From the NCBI RefSeq assembly GCF_002234535.1, contig NZ_CP022521.1, positions 4,960,001-5,024,000 on the forward strand: 64,000 bases of DNA, given 5' to 3'. This DNA comes from Actinoalloteichus hoggarensis (GTDB lineage Bacteria > Actinomycetota > Actinomycetes > Mycobacteriales > Pseudonocardiaceae). Positions 27,274 to 34,659 of the stretch are shown here, one piece after another; the first letter of the stretch is position 1; the number at the start of each line of letters is the position of its first letter. Below the pieces are notes generated by a model. It ran no database searches, had not been told where the DNA came from, and was given only the letters and a program-made list of their open reading frames with translations. The translations under genes and the position numbers were made by a program.

Positions 27274-27668
27274 GTCAGCGTCCCCGAGATCGCCCGTGTC
27301 CAGCCGGGCGGCGGCCCGTCCGGCGGCGCGGCGGGCCGGGTCCGGGCCGCCGAACGGCACTGGTCGGCGACCACCGCGAGCCGCCGCCGCACCGCAGCAC
27401 GCCGGGCCCGCAACCGCCGCCGCGCCTCGGCGTCGCCGTCGGCTGCGGCCGCCGACCGCACGGCGGGTTTCGGGTCACGCGCCGACGTCGAGCGTCGTGC
27501 CTCGGCGGCCCGCTCGTCGGCGCGACGCAGCCGAGCCCAGTCCGCCCGCGAGGGCGCCCGCCGAGCCGGATGCGCGGTGCGCCACCGGCGCCAGACGACG
27601 TCCAGCACCGGCAGGCCGATGCAGAGGGCGAGGAGCACGGCGAACAGCCCGTCGGCCACGGTGGTCAT
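27270..27668 (-). CDS. Small membrane-anchored basic protein
   Basis: 132 residues. The N-terminus MTTVADGLFAVLLALCIGLPVLDVVW is one transmembrane helix or an uncleaved signal anchor, followed by a highly Arg-rich cytoplasmic segment (RRWRTAHPARRAPSRADWARLRRAD, helical RRRLRARRAAVRRRL). ATG 27668 overlaps the upstream stop and its stop overlaps the next GTG. It suggests that the gene chain has a membrane component. No family recognised. Confidence 0.6.
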   Translation of the reverse strand: MTTVADGLFAVLLALCIGLPVLDVVWRRWRTAHPARRAPSRADWARLRRADERAAEARRSTSARDPKPAVRSAAAADGDAEARRRLRARRAAVRRRLAVVADQCRSAARTRPAAPPDGPPPGWTRAISGTLT

Positions 27669-27913
27669 GAGTCACCGCCGACGGCACCCGAGCACGCGGC
27701 GTTCGGCGAAGCCAGAACGAGCGGAACGGCGGCGACCGGAACAGCAGCGGGCAGGACAGCGGCGAGCGGAACAGCGGCGGGCGGAACAGCGGCGGGCGGA
27801 ACAGCGGCCGGGAGAGCCCCGACCCGTTCGCGCCGGCCGAAGCGGGAGTCCGGGACGAGCGGAGTTCTCGTGATTCCGGTGTCCCGCCGAGGATCAGCCA
27901 ATGCCGTCGTCAT
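27665..27913 (-). CDS. Small Pro/Ala/Val-repeat protein
   Basis: 82 residues. After MTTALADPRRDTGITRTPLVPDSRFGRRE comes a short hydrophobic repeat (AAVPPAAVPPAAVPL and variants, six-residue period) and a C-terminus with a single Cys. ATG 27913 has GAGG five bases upstream, and the stop overlaps the next ATG (ATGA). Could be a Pro/Ala-rich spacer or membrane-associated peptide; function unknown. Confidence 0.5.
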   Translation of the reverse strand: MTTALADPRRDTGITRTPLVPDSRFGRRERVGALPAAVPPAAVPPAAVPLAAVLPAAVPVAAVPLVLASPNAACSGAVGGDS

Positions 27914-28112
27914 CACACCTCGATTCGCGCGTAGTCGGTGCGGGGGCGACGGATCGACGCCCCCGATCGGGCTTGAAGGAACAGTCGGTCTCATGGGCAT
28001 CGGAGGTCGGAAAGTCCACGTCCTCCCGCCCACACCAACAACAGGTCCGCGCCAGCCGCCCGCCGCGCGCACGCTCGGTCTCGCCCTGCCGAGGGCGCAT
28101 CCAGGGCTTCAT
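27894..28112 (-). CDS. Small protein with CCWCGREDVDF zinc-finger-like motif
   Basis: 72 residues. The core LARTCCWCGREDVDFPTSDAHETDC holds CxxC plus His and Cys, consistent with a small zinc finger. Its stop lies inside the start of the next gene (20-nt overlap). No clear Shine-Dalgarno site; a start further in is possible. It is the promoter-proximal gene of the minus-strand chain, divergent from the XRE regulator at 28472. Confidence 0.5.
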   Translation of the reverse strand: MKPWMRPRQGETERARGGRLARTCCWCGREDVDFPTSDAHETDCSFKPDRGRRSVAPAPTTRESRCDDDGIG

Positions 28113-28471
28113 CGGGCGTCCGTGAGATGGCGGTTTGGCGGTCCGCTGGAGTGGTTCTTAAGTAGCGCCGAGCCACATGCTGCGACGCCGGGCAAGCAAA
28201 CGATGGGATCAGGGCGGTCACCGAGTCCAGGATGACGGGCTCCCGCCGAAGCAAGACGAGCGACAACGTTCCCCTCTGCCACCATCGGGCACAACCTGGC
28301 CACGAATGGATCAACGAACCCGGAGATGAACGCGGCACAACTTGAGGCAATGAACATGAATATTCTCCCGATTCTTGCAGCTCAGCCCCGTTGCCAACAC
28401 TTTATCCACAACGAACTTTTGAGGCAACATTGGGTTGTCAATCGCCGGGACGCCGCCCTAGAATTCATTGC

Positions 28472-29323
28472 ATGGCTGGCAACACTGGCAATCCGGCAAC
28501 CAGGGCACTAGGCGACGAAATTGCCGCACGGCGAGAAGAAGTCGGTATGAGCGCGCGGCAACTTGCCCTCCGATCGGGGTTCCATCCGAGCACCGTCTCC
28601 AGGATCGAGTCAGGGAAACGCACACCGACACCGACGGTCCTGGCGACCCTTCTAGCAACGCTCGGCGTGGTAGGTGAGGACCGCGACCGACTCCTACGGA
28701 TGGTCGACACCGCCGCTGCACCGCAGTGGGCCGCGACCGGGGCGGGTCTCCCCCATCAGCTCACAGCGCTGCTGCGGTGGGAACGACGCGCTACCCGTGT
28801 GATGGAGGTGCAACCGCTCTTGATTCCCGGACTGCTCCAGACCTCCGAGTACGCCGAGGAGGTGATGCGGGTTTCCGGCAACGCGGAAGAGTCCATCGAG
28901 GCGATGGTCGCCGTCAGGCTCGGACGTCAGAAACTCCTCGACAAAGGCTTGAAGTTCGAGGTGATCATCGACGAGTCAGTGCTGATGCGACCGCTCGGCG
29001 GTGCGGCGGCCATGGCCGATCAGTGCGGGCACCTGTCGCAGGAGGCCGGAAGGAAGAACGTCATCGTGCGTGTTGTACCGGTCACACGGTCGAACATCGC
29101 GATCAACGGCCCCTTCTCGACGTTTGAGTTCGCCGAAGATGACCCGATCGTCCATCTGGAGCACCTGAGCAGCGGCTTGTTCGTAGACGACACATCCGAG
29201 GTCAACGTGTTCTTCCGAGCGATCGATAGTCTCCGTGAGGTCGCGATGAGCCCACAGGATTCGGTCAGGCTCATCGCGACCTATCAGGACCAGCACCGCC
29301 AGACAGCAGTCACTGAGAGGTAG
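28472..29323 (+). CDS. XRE-family regulator with DUF5753 domain (Scr1-like)
   Basis: 283 residues. N-terminal XRE helix-turn-helix (ARREEVGMSARQLALRSGFH, STVSRIESGKRTPTPTVLATLLATLG) followed by the DUF5753 sensory domain (QPLLIPGLLQTSEYAEEVMR, FEVIIDESVLMRPLGG, IVRVVPVTRSNIAINGPF). Actinomycetes carry dozens of such regulators, typically followed by a small DUF397 partner; in Streptomyces coelicolor the Scr1/Scr2 pair influences antibiotic production. Here two DUF397 genes follow directly. ATG 28472 gives the usual length. The upstream region is unusually A+T-rich for the window (28320-28470) and should carry divergent promoters for this gene and the minus-strand small-gene chain. Confidence 0.93.
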   Translation: MAGNTGNPATRALGDEIAARREEVGMSARQLALRSGFHPSTVSRIESGKRTPTPTVLATLLATLGVVGEDRDRLLRMVDTAAAPQWAATGAGLPHQLTALLRWERRATRVMEVQPLLIPGLLQTSEYAEEVMRVSGNAEESIEAMVAVRLGRQKLLDKGLKFEVIIDESVLMRPLGGAAAMADQCGHLSQEAGRKNVIVRVVPVTRSNIAINGPFSTFEFAEDDPIVHLEHLSSGLFVDDTSEVNVFFRAIDSLREVAMSPQDSVRLIATYQDQHRQTAVTER

Positions 29324-29329
29324 CGCACG

Positions 29330-29518
29330 ATGACGGTACTCCACAATTGGAAGAAGAGCAGTCGATCCGGCGGGCAGAGCCAGTGTGTCGAGATCGGCCA
29401 GGCCCCCGGCCTCGTCGGCATCCGGGACACCAAGAACCGCCACGGCGGCACCCTCCTCGTCACCCACGCGGCCTTCGACGCACTCCTCACCTCCATCCGC
29501 ACCGACCGACTCCGCTGA
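29330..29518 (+). CDS. DUF397 protein, copy 1
   Basis: 62 residues: N-terminal WKKSSRSGGQSQCVEIGQAPG and C-terminal IRDTKNRHGGTLLVTHAAFDALL are the DUF397 signature (W.KSS.S...G.CVE.A, V.VRDSK.P.G..L.F). Begins six bases after the regulator stop; co-transcribed and probably binds it. Its last 43 codons are nearly identical in DNA to those of copy 2, unlike the first part. Confidence 0.92.
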   Translation: MTVLHNWKKSSRSGGQSQCVEIGQAPGLVGIRDTKNRHGGTLLVTHAAFDALLTSIRTDRLR

Positions 29519-29608
29519 CCCCGTGGCGGCCACCGCGTCAGCCGGTGGCCGCCACCCCGACGGCAACCCGACCATGTGAGGCACCACCCGACGAATCGAG
29601 ACAGCACC

Positions 29609-29797
29609 ATGACCAAGCTGCGCAACTGGAAGAAGTCCTCGCGGAGCGGCGCAGAGTCGTCGTGCGTCGAGATCGGCCAGGCCCCCGGCCTTGTCGGCAT
29701 CCGCGACACCAAGAACCGCCACGGCGGCACCCTCCTCGTCACCCACGCGGCCTTCGACGCGCTCCTCACCTCCATCCGCGCCGACCGACTCCGCTGA
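29609..29797 (+). CDS. DUF397 protein, copy 2
   Basis: 62 residues, MTKLRNWKKSSRSGAESSCVEIG then the same C-terminus as copy 1 with a single substitution (T/A). It follows copy 1 by 90 bases. ATG 29609 aligns with the start of copy 1; an upstream ATG at 29576 would add 11 residues without homology. Tandem duplication with conversion of the 3' two thirds is the simplest origin. Confidence 0.9.
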   Translation: MTKLRNWKKSSRSGAESSCVEIGQAPGLVGIRDTKNRHGGTLLVTHAAFDALLTSIRADRLR

Positions 29798-29914
29798 CGA
29801 CATCAACGGCGACCCGCCGGCCCGTGGGCCGATTTCTCGATGGCCGTCGATCGTCGAGATCTCGCCGAGGCGCTGTCTGTCTCGCCGAGGCCTGTCTACC
29901 TCGCCGACCGCCGA

Positions 29915-29945
29915 GCGCCAGTCGGTGTGAAACGCCGACTGGCGC
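29915..29945 (+). terminator. Hairpin terminator after XRE-DUF397 operon
   Basis: Perfect 11-bp arms GCGCCAGTCGG (29915-29925) and CCGACTGGCGC (29935-29945) with a 9-nt A-containing loop, 118 bases after the second DUF397 stop. No T-run. Confidence 0.5.
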
Positions 29946-30032
29946 CGCAGGCACCTCGCACCGTGGCCGCCCCGTCGCCGCTGCGAACGCCCGTTGATCA
30001 ACAAGCGTTCACCGGCCACTCCCTCGACGAGA

Positions 30033-30330
30033 AGCGGGCACTTCTTCAGCGTGTACTGGAACGCCAACGCGTTCGGGCTCGTCACCGAAGCGAAAGACGG
30101 CGACATCGTCGCGCGGTTCGAGACGCTCTACCCCGTCGCGACGAGTCAGGAACCGGGCGAGATCCGCCCGCCTGGGCCGTCGGACCGGAACAGGACACGG
30201 CTGTCGTCCGTCAGACCTGTTTCGCGCTCATGGAGCAACAGACCGGCATGGAGTTTGATCCCTACTGGCTCGGGCGACGATATCCGACGTATCGGATTCC
30301 TGACGCGCACACGCTGTACGGGGATGTCGA
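30033..30330 (+). pseudogene. DUF6461 remnant (frameshifted, 5' truncated)
   Basis: One frame (30033 to about 30165) reads SGHFFSVYWNANAFGLVTE, then DGDIVARFETLYP, and a second frame (about 30165-30330) reads QTCFALMEQQTGMEFDPYWLG. Together they match the middle and end of DUF6461 proteins, common in actinomycetes, which have ..NVNA..RF....DG....FEPL.. and later FALAERLTGVRLTP. The N-terminal half is missing and the two parts are out of frame, so it is a decayed gene. It lies between the DUF397 operon and the third methyltransferase module. Confidence 0.6.
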
Positions 30331-30419
30331 GAACGCCGACGCGGTGGACGGGAGTTTTGACCCGACCGGAGAGCCCTGGAGCACGGACCGGACGGGCCTG
30401 GACAGACACCCGGCGCCCC

Positions 30420-30521
30420 ATGGCGAGAAAGGGCGGTCCACCCGACGCCGACAGCACCAGCCCCGCGCCCGGCTCCATGGTCGGCGCGATGGCACGCCTA
30501 CTGACGAAAGGGCTCACGTGA
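30420..30521 (+). CDS. Candidate precursor peptide of PIMT-like methyltransferase (module 3)
   Basis: 33 residues, MARKGGPPDADSTSPAPGSM ending VGAMARLLTKGLT. Its TGA overlaps the GTG of the methyltransferase (GTGA), implying coupled translation. Two Asp residues (D9, D11, the second in a DS dipeptide) are possible modification sites, and basic residues flank the peptide. No good ribosome-binding site is visible and the same frame is open further upstream, so the start is uncertain; it may be the end of a longer peptide or chance. Confidence 0.4.
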   Translation: MARKGGPPDADSTSPAPGSMVGAMARLLTKGLT

Positions 30522-31684
30522 CGGTCCCAGCATGGCCGCGTCTCGCCGACGACCTGGTGAACGAACTCGTGGCACAGGGCAAGGTCGCCGCGCCGGAATG
30601 GCAGGCCGCGTTCCGAGCGGTTCCCCGGCACGAGTTCGTGTCGCGGTTCTACGAGCAGCGCGACGACCGACGATGGCAGGCGGTCACCGCCGACTCGGAC
30701 CCGGAACACTGGTTGACGCGGATCTACACGAATCGGCCGCTGGTGACCCGGCTCGGCACCCTGCATCACGGCGGCGTGGGGCCGACCTCGTCATCCTCGT
30801 CGCCCGCGCTCATGGCGCGAATGCTGGAGGCACTCGACATCCACGATGGACATCGGGTGTGCGAGATCGGCACGGGGACCGGGTGGAACTACGCCCTGCT
30901 CGCGCATCGCCTCGGTGCCGAGAACGTGTTCTCCGTGGATCTGGAGGACGAACTCGTCGAACAGGCCGCCGCCGGTCTTCGCCGCGTCGGCCACGAACCG
31001 AACCTCGCGCGGGCCGACGGCGTCGCGGGCTGGCCCGGCGGCGGGCCGTTCGACCGGTTCATCGCCACCTGCGCCGTGAGCCGCATACCGACGGCATGGC
31101 TCGAACAGACTCGCGACGGCGGGATCATCCTCGCGGACCTCAAGATCGGGACCAGCACGGGGAACCTCGTCCGCCTGCGCCGGACCGCGCACGGCGCCGA
31201 GGGCACCTTCCTGGACGGGTACTCGGCGTTCATGCTCATGCGCGGCGAGGCGCACCCACCGGTCACCGGGTATCCGGAGCGGGATCGCGGTCGGGCACGC
31301 CGCAGGCACACGGCGGTGCGGGAGGAACGGCCATGGGAATCCCCGGTGTGGTGGTTCCTCGCCTGTCTGTCGATGCCCTCGGGCGTGCGCTTCGGCTACA
31401 CCCTGCATCCGGAGACGGGCCGCCCGGACGCCGTGTCGTTGAGCTGCCCCGACGGCTCGTGGTGCGAGGTCGCTCTCGACGTCTCCCGCGACGGTCGGCA
31501 GGTGTGGGAGGGCGGCCCCGCGGCACTGTGGTCCGCCGTCGAACGGAGTCACGAGATCTGGACAGCACGCGGCAGGCCGACCTGGTCGCGGCTCGGGCTC
31601 ACCGTGACCGGCCGGACCCATGTGGTGTGGATCGACGATCCCGCCGGACCGGCCTGGACGCTCCACGACCCGCACCCCACGTAG
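30518..31684 (+). CDS. PIMT-like O-methyltransferase, candidate RiPP maturase (module 3)
   Basis: 388 residues from GTG 30518. The N-terminus (WPRLADDLVNELVAQGKVA, WQAAFRAVPRHEFVSRFY, then IYTNRPLVTRLG) is the helical lid of the PIMT fold as found in peptide-maturase methyltransferases (TgmC-like). Then come the Ser loop PTSSSSSPALMARMLEALD, motif I VCEIGTGTGWNYALLA near residue 125, and PFDRFIATCAVSRIP. The C-terminal domain (RLGLTVTGRTHVVWIDDPAG) is shared with modules 1 and 2. No ATP-grasp peptide ligase is adjacent, which argues against a graspetide cluster and for an imiditide-like two-gene system. Complete and apparently functional. Confidence 0.85.
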   Translation: MTVPAWPRLADDLVNELVAQGKVAAPEWQAAFRAVPRHEFVSRFYEQRDDRRWQAVTADSDPEHWLTRIYTNRPLVTRLGTLHHGGVGPTSSSSSPALMARMLEALDIHDGHRVCEIGTGTGWNYALLAHRLGAENVFSVDLEDELVEQAAAGLRRVGHEPNLARADGVAGWPGGGPFDRFIATCAVSRIPTAWLEQTRDGGIILADLKIGTSTGNLVRLRRTAHGAEGTFLDGYSAFMLMRGEAHPPVTGYPERDRGRARRRHTAVREERPWESPVWWFLACLSMPSGVRFGYTLHPETGRPDAVSLSCPDGSWCEVALDVSRDGRQVWEGGPAALWSAVERSHEIWTARGRPTWSRLGLTVTGRTHVVWIDDPAGPAWTLHDPHPT

Positions 31685-31703
31685 CCCTGATCGGAGCCGA
31701 CGG

Positions 31704-32480
31704 CTACGGCGACGACGCCCAGAACGACCGCAGCGCCGTCACCGCCGCGTCCGGGTCCTCCATCATCCACCAGTGGCCGAGCCTCGCCAGCTCCGCCGTG
31801 CGCGCGCCGAGCCCGCGCGCCATCTCGGCGGACCGGGCCGGGTCGTCGGAGTCGTCGGCGGTCGCCCGCAGGACGAGGCCGGGCGCCGACGTGGGCCGGG
31901 ACAGCTCGGCGCCCCAGTCGGCGAAGATGTTCGGGGTCGCCGACCGGTAGAGGGCGAGAATGCACTCGCCCATCGTGGAGTCGAGGTCCTTCTCGATCTG
32001 TGCCGCGTCCCCCGGCGTCGGGCACGACGCCAGCAGCGCGGTCTTCATCCAGCCCGGTTCACCGGGGCGACCGCCCGCATCGGCGGACGCGGCCACGAAC
32101 TCCGCCATCCAGTCCTCGCCGCGACCGGGAGTGCGCCAGATCCGCGCCATGTCGTGCCAGACGACGTCGCGATGCGTCACCGAGGCGCAGTCCACCGCCC
32201 AGCTGCGGACCGGGACGTCGAACGCGGTGACCACGCGCAGCACGATGCCCGCTCCCCAGTCGTGCCCGACGAGGTCGACCGGGCCGTCGAAGCCCCGCAG
32301 CTCGGCGGCCAGCCACTGCGCGTACTCCTCCTTCGTGGCGCCGAAGCCTGCGGGCCTCGGCGACCCGAAACCAGGCAGGTCGAGGGCCACGCTCGGCACC
32401 TCGGCGTCCGCCAGCCGCAGACGCACGCCATTCCAGATCGCGCCCGTCTCCGGGACCCCGTGCAGGAACACCGCAGTCAC
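31704..32480 (-). CDS. Alpha/beta hydrolase (haloalkane dehalogenase/epoxide hydrolase-like)
   Basis: 258 residues. Oxyanion motif VFLHGVPETGAIW at the N-terminus, nucleophile elbow VGHDWGAGIVL near residue 93 with Asp as nucleophile, and final His in ARLGHWWMMEDP. An Asp nucleophile followed by W is typical of epoxide hydrolases and dehalogenases rather than Ser esterases. GTG 32480 is the chosen start. It converges with the methyltransferase of module 3, 19 bases apart. Substrate unknown. Confidence 0.88.
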   Translation of the reverse strand: MTAVFLHGVPETGAIWNGVRLRLADAEVPSVALDLPGFGSPRPAGFGATKEEYAQWLAAELRGFDGPVDLVGHDWGAGIVLRVVTAFDVPVRSWAVDCASVTHRDVVWHDMARIWRTPGRGEDWMAEFVAASADAGGRPGEPGWMKTALLASCPTPGDAAQIEKDLDSTMGECILALYRSATPNIFADWGAELSRPTSAPGLVLRATADDSDDPARSAEMARGLGARTAELARLGHWWMMEDPDAAVTALRSFWASSP

Positions 32481-32958
32481 ATCCGACTCCTCTTCGATAT
32501 TCGCTCTTCGTCGATCACGTCATCGAGAAGAATGAACGACTCCCGGATCAGCTCGACGGCGACGTCCGCGCTCGATGACGGACATCACGCCTATCACGTG
32601 ATTCGTGCGATCCGCGGTTCACTCGCCGACCAATGGTGCACGACCAGACGGGTAGTCCTCCCTGCCCGAACAGACCCGAAATTCACTTGACGACTTCTCC
32701 TATTCGACCGAACGGACATATTCCCGTGCCCGAACGGACTCGACGATTCGCTCACCGAACCACGGCAGCCGGAAGAACGGCGTCCTCGGCCGCACATTCC
32801 GAGGCTCGGCACCGAGATTCCGGGCGCTCGTCGATCGATCACCCGTCGGCGCGTCGCGTCCGGCACCGTCGACGGCGGGGACGGCATCGACGGCGGGGAC
32901 GGCGGGGACGGCGGGGACGGCGCGAGGTGCGCAGGCATCGCGTTCGTCGACTCCGACG
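32481..32958. other. Intergenic region, no gene seen
   Basis: About 480 bases with no supported gene. A+T-richer patch at 32490-32720; the GACGGCGGG triplet-type repeats at 32870-32925 (GGGGACGGC units) are low complexity. Confidence 0.5.
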
Positions 32959-33648
32959 TCAGCCCGGCAGCTCGGACGGCACCACCTCGCGGTACCACCG
33001 GAAGACCGCGGTCCGCAGGCCGCCCGCCCCCTCGATCGCGTCGACCGCGGGGAGAGCTGCCCGCGGCTCCGCGTGCAAGGCGTCGCGCGCCGCCTCGTCG
33101 GAGAAGTGCGAGCAGGCCAGCACCCGGGTGCCGTCCACGCTGCGGTGCAGGTAGAACGCGGTCCGGCCCGCCACCGGCCGGGCGGCCGCGCCGGCCCACG
33201 CGGTGAGCAGCCGCGCCTGCGCCTCGGCGTCCTCGGTGTCGGCCGTGCTGATCTCGATGACCGCCGCCGCCCGATGATCGACACGGCCCGCCGCCGCGCC
33301 CGCGCCGACGACGCCGTGCAGGCGATATCGGACGACCCCCGGACGTTCGATGTCCGGGACGTCCTCATCGATACCGCGGACCATGGCCGGGCGCCGAGTC
33401 CGCACGAACTCGAGATGGTCGGCGTCACTCCGCCACTGCGCATAGTTGAGCACCGTGGTGCCGTCGACGCTCAACAGGCAGGTCAAGGCCTGGAATCCGG
33501 CGGGCCACGGCGGGCGTTCCCATTCGCCGATCAACGAGTCCGCCGCGGCACGCTGCCGTGGAGGCGTGCCGACGATCCACGGACTGATCAGGATCGTGCC
33601 TGCTTCGCGGGGTGTCTCATCACGCCGCTCCGGGACAGTGGTGGTCAT
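32959..33648 (-). CDS. Tandem ABM-like (antibiotic biosynthesis monooxygenase fold) protein
   Basis: 229 residues with two dimeric alpha-beta-barrel-like halves: ALTCLLSVDGTTVLNYAQWRSDADHLEFVRT near residue 60-90, and RTAFYLHRSVDGTRVLACSHFSDEAARDAL in the second half. This S.DG..VLNY.QW pattern is typical of ABM-domain proteins that dimerise or, here, are fused in tandem. Heme- and cofactor-free monooxygenases and lyases use this fold, often in aromatic polyketide pathways, but no such pathway is nearby. A homologue is encoded at 39520-40194. ATG 33648 with CGGAG upstream. Confidence 0.75.
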   Translation of the reverse strand: MTTTVPERRDETPREAGTILISPWIVGTPPRQRAAADSLIGEWERPPWPAGFQALTCLLSVDGTTVLNYAQWRSDADHLEFVRTRRPAMVRGIDEDVPDIERPGVVRYRLHGVVGAGAAAGRVDHRAAAVIEISTADTEDAEAQARLLTAWAGAAARPVAGRTAFYLHRSVDGTRVLACSHFSDEAARDALHAEPRAALPAVDAIEGAGGLRTAVFRWYREVVPSELPG

Positions 33649-34302
33649 CGCCGAGGACTCCGATCATCGTGCCGTCAGATCGAGACCATCCTGCAAACCG
33701 AACTAAGGTTCAGGTCAACACTCCTCGTCACCCCGGCAGCAGAACGGCCCGCCCGGCCACGGCCGAGGTGCGCCACGTCGAACTCAGCGATCGACGACCA
33801 GCCCGGCGCGGTGACGCCGCCACCGGCGAGACGGCCGCGCGTCGCGCGCAGCAGCCCCCGGTTCGGCGGGTCTGTCCCCCTCGGCCCGCGCCACGCCCGG
33901 GCCTCCTGGGCGTCCGCCGCCGAGGATCGGCCCGACGGCACACCCTCGTGCCTCGGACGATCGACGGCGTCTCCCCGCGTGTCGGCCACGACCGGCAGCC
34001 GTCCGCCGTGCGGCGGTGGGGAGGTCGGCGAGGTCGACGCCCTCCTTGCCCGGCCATGATCGGAGCGCCGACGTGGACCGGCCGCCCGTGAACGGCAGGG
34101 CGGTCCGCCGACGGCCGCCGAACCGGGCACGGTCCGACGCCGCCGACGACAGCCCGGCCCTGCGTGCTCCGGCACCGAACACTCCGGCACCGACGCTCCC
34201 GAGGCCGCCGACGAGGGCTAACCCGACACCGACACCGGCACCCCGCTCCCGATCGTCGAAACCCCGCCCGTCCGCGCGGGCAGGGCTTCGACGACCTCGG
34301 AA
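33649..34302. other. Intergenic region with GAAC-CTTA-GTTC palindrome near 33700
   Basis: No supported gene in about 650 bases. At the start, on the minus strand, a palindrome GAACCTTAGTTC lies about 52-63 bases upstream of the ABM-like gene, where a MerR- or TetR-type operator would sit. The rest is high-G+C sequence with only shadow-like frames. Confidence 0.4.
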
Positions 34303-34659
34303 CTACGTCTCCCCGGCCTCCCAGGCGTCGATCTCCGCGTCCAGATCCGCGTCGGTGTAGACGGGCGGATTGGCGACGGCCTCGTCGATCCACTGCCGCA
34401 GCACCGGAGCCGCCGCCTGCACCGTCTCGTCCGAGATCGTCTCGTGCACCGTGAAGAACGCGATGACGCCCATCGCGCCGGGGTCGTCCCGATCGCAGCG
34501 AGCGCACAGCGGCACGGTCCGCCGCCCCCGCACCTCGAACCGCTCCCCGCCGCCACCGCGACCGGTGATCGAATGCGGGATCCGCACGGACAACAACAGC
34601 GGGCCACCACACCGATGGCACGTGTCGCGCGTCGGATCGACCTCGACACCATCGGTCAC
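34303..34659 (-). CDS. DUF6300 family protein
   Basis: 118 residues. Two CxxC pairs, [14 protein letters not shown] and [12 protein letters not shown], define a zinc ribbon, followed by a helical C-terminus ([33 protein letters not shown]). This matches actinomycete DUF6300 proteins of unknown role. ATG 34659 overlaps the dnaE stop by 4 nt, so it is translated from the dnaE transcript. Zinc binding is a safe inference. Confidence 0.82.
   Translation of the reverse strand: MTDGVEVDPTRDTCHRCGGPLLLSVRIPHSITGRGGGGERFEVRGRRTVPLCARCDRDDPGAMGVIAFFTVHETISDETVQAAAPVLRQWIDEAVANPPVYTDADLDAEIDAWEAGET

Noticed and set aside
30518-31684. Graspetide (tgm-type) cluster around methyltransferase 3
   Set aside because: No ATP-grasp gene adjacent; the only ATP-grasp gene in the window is 22 kb away beside an S15 hydrolase.
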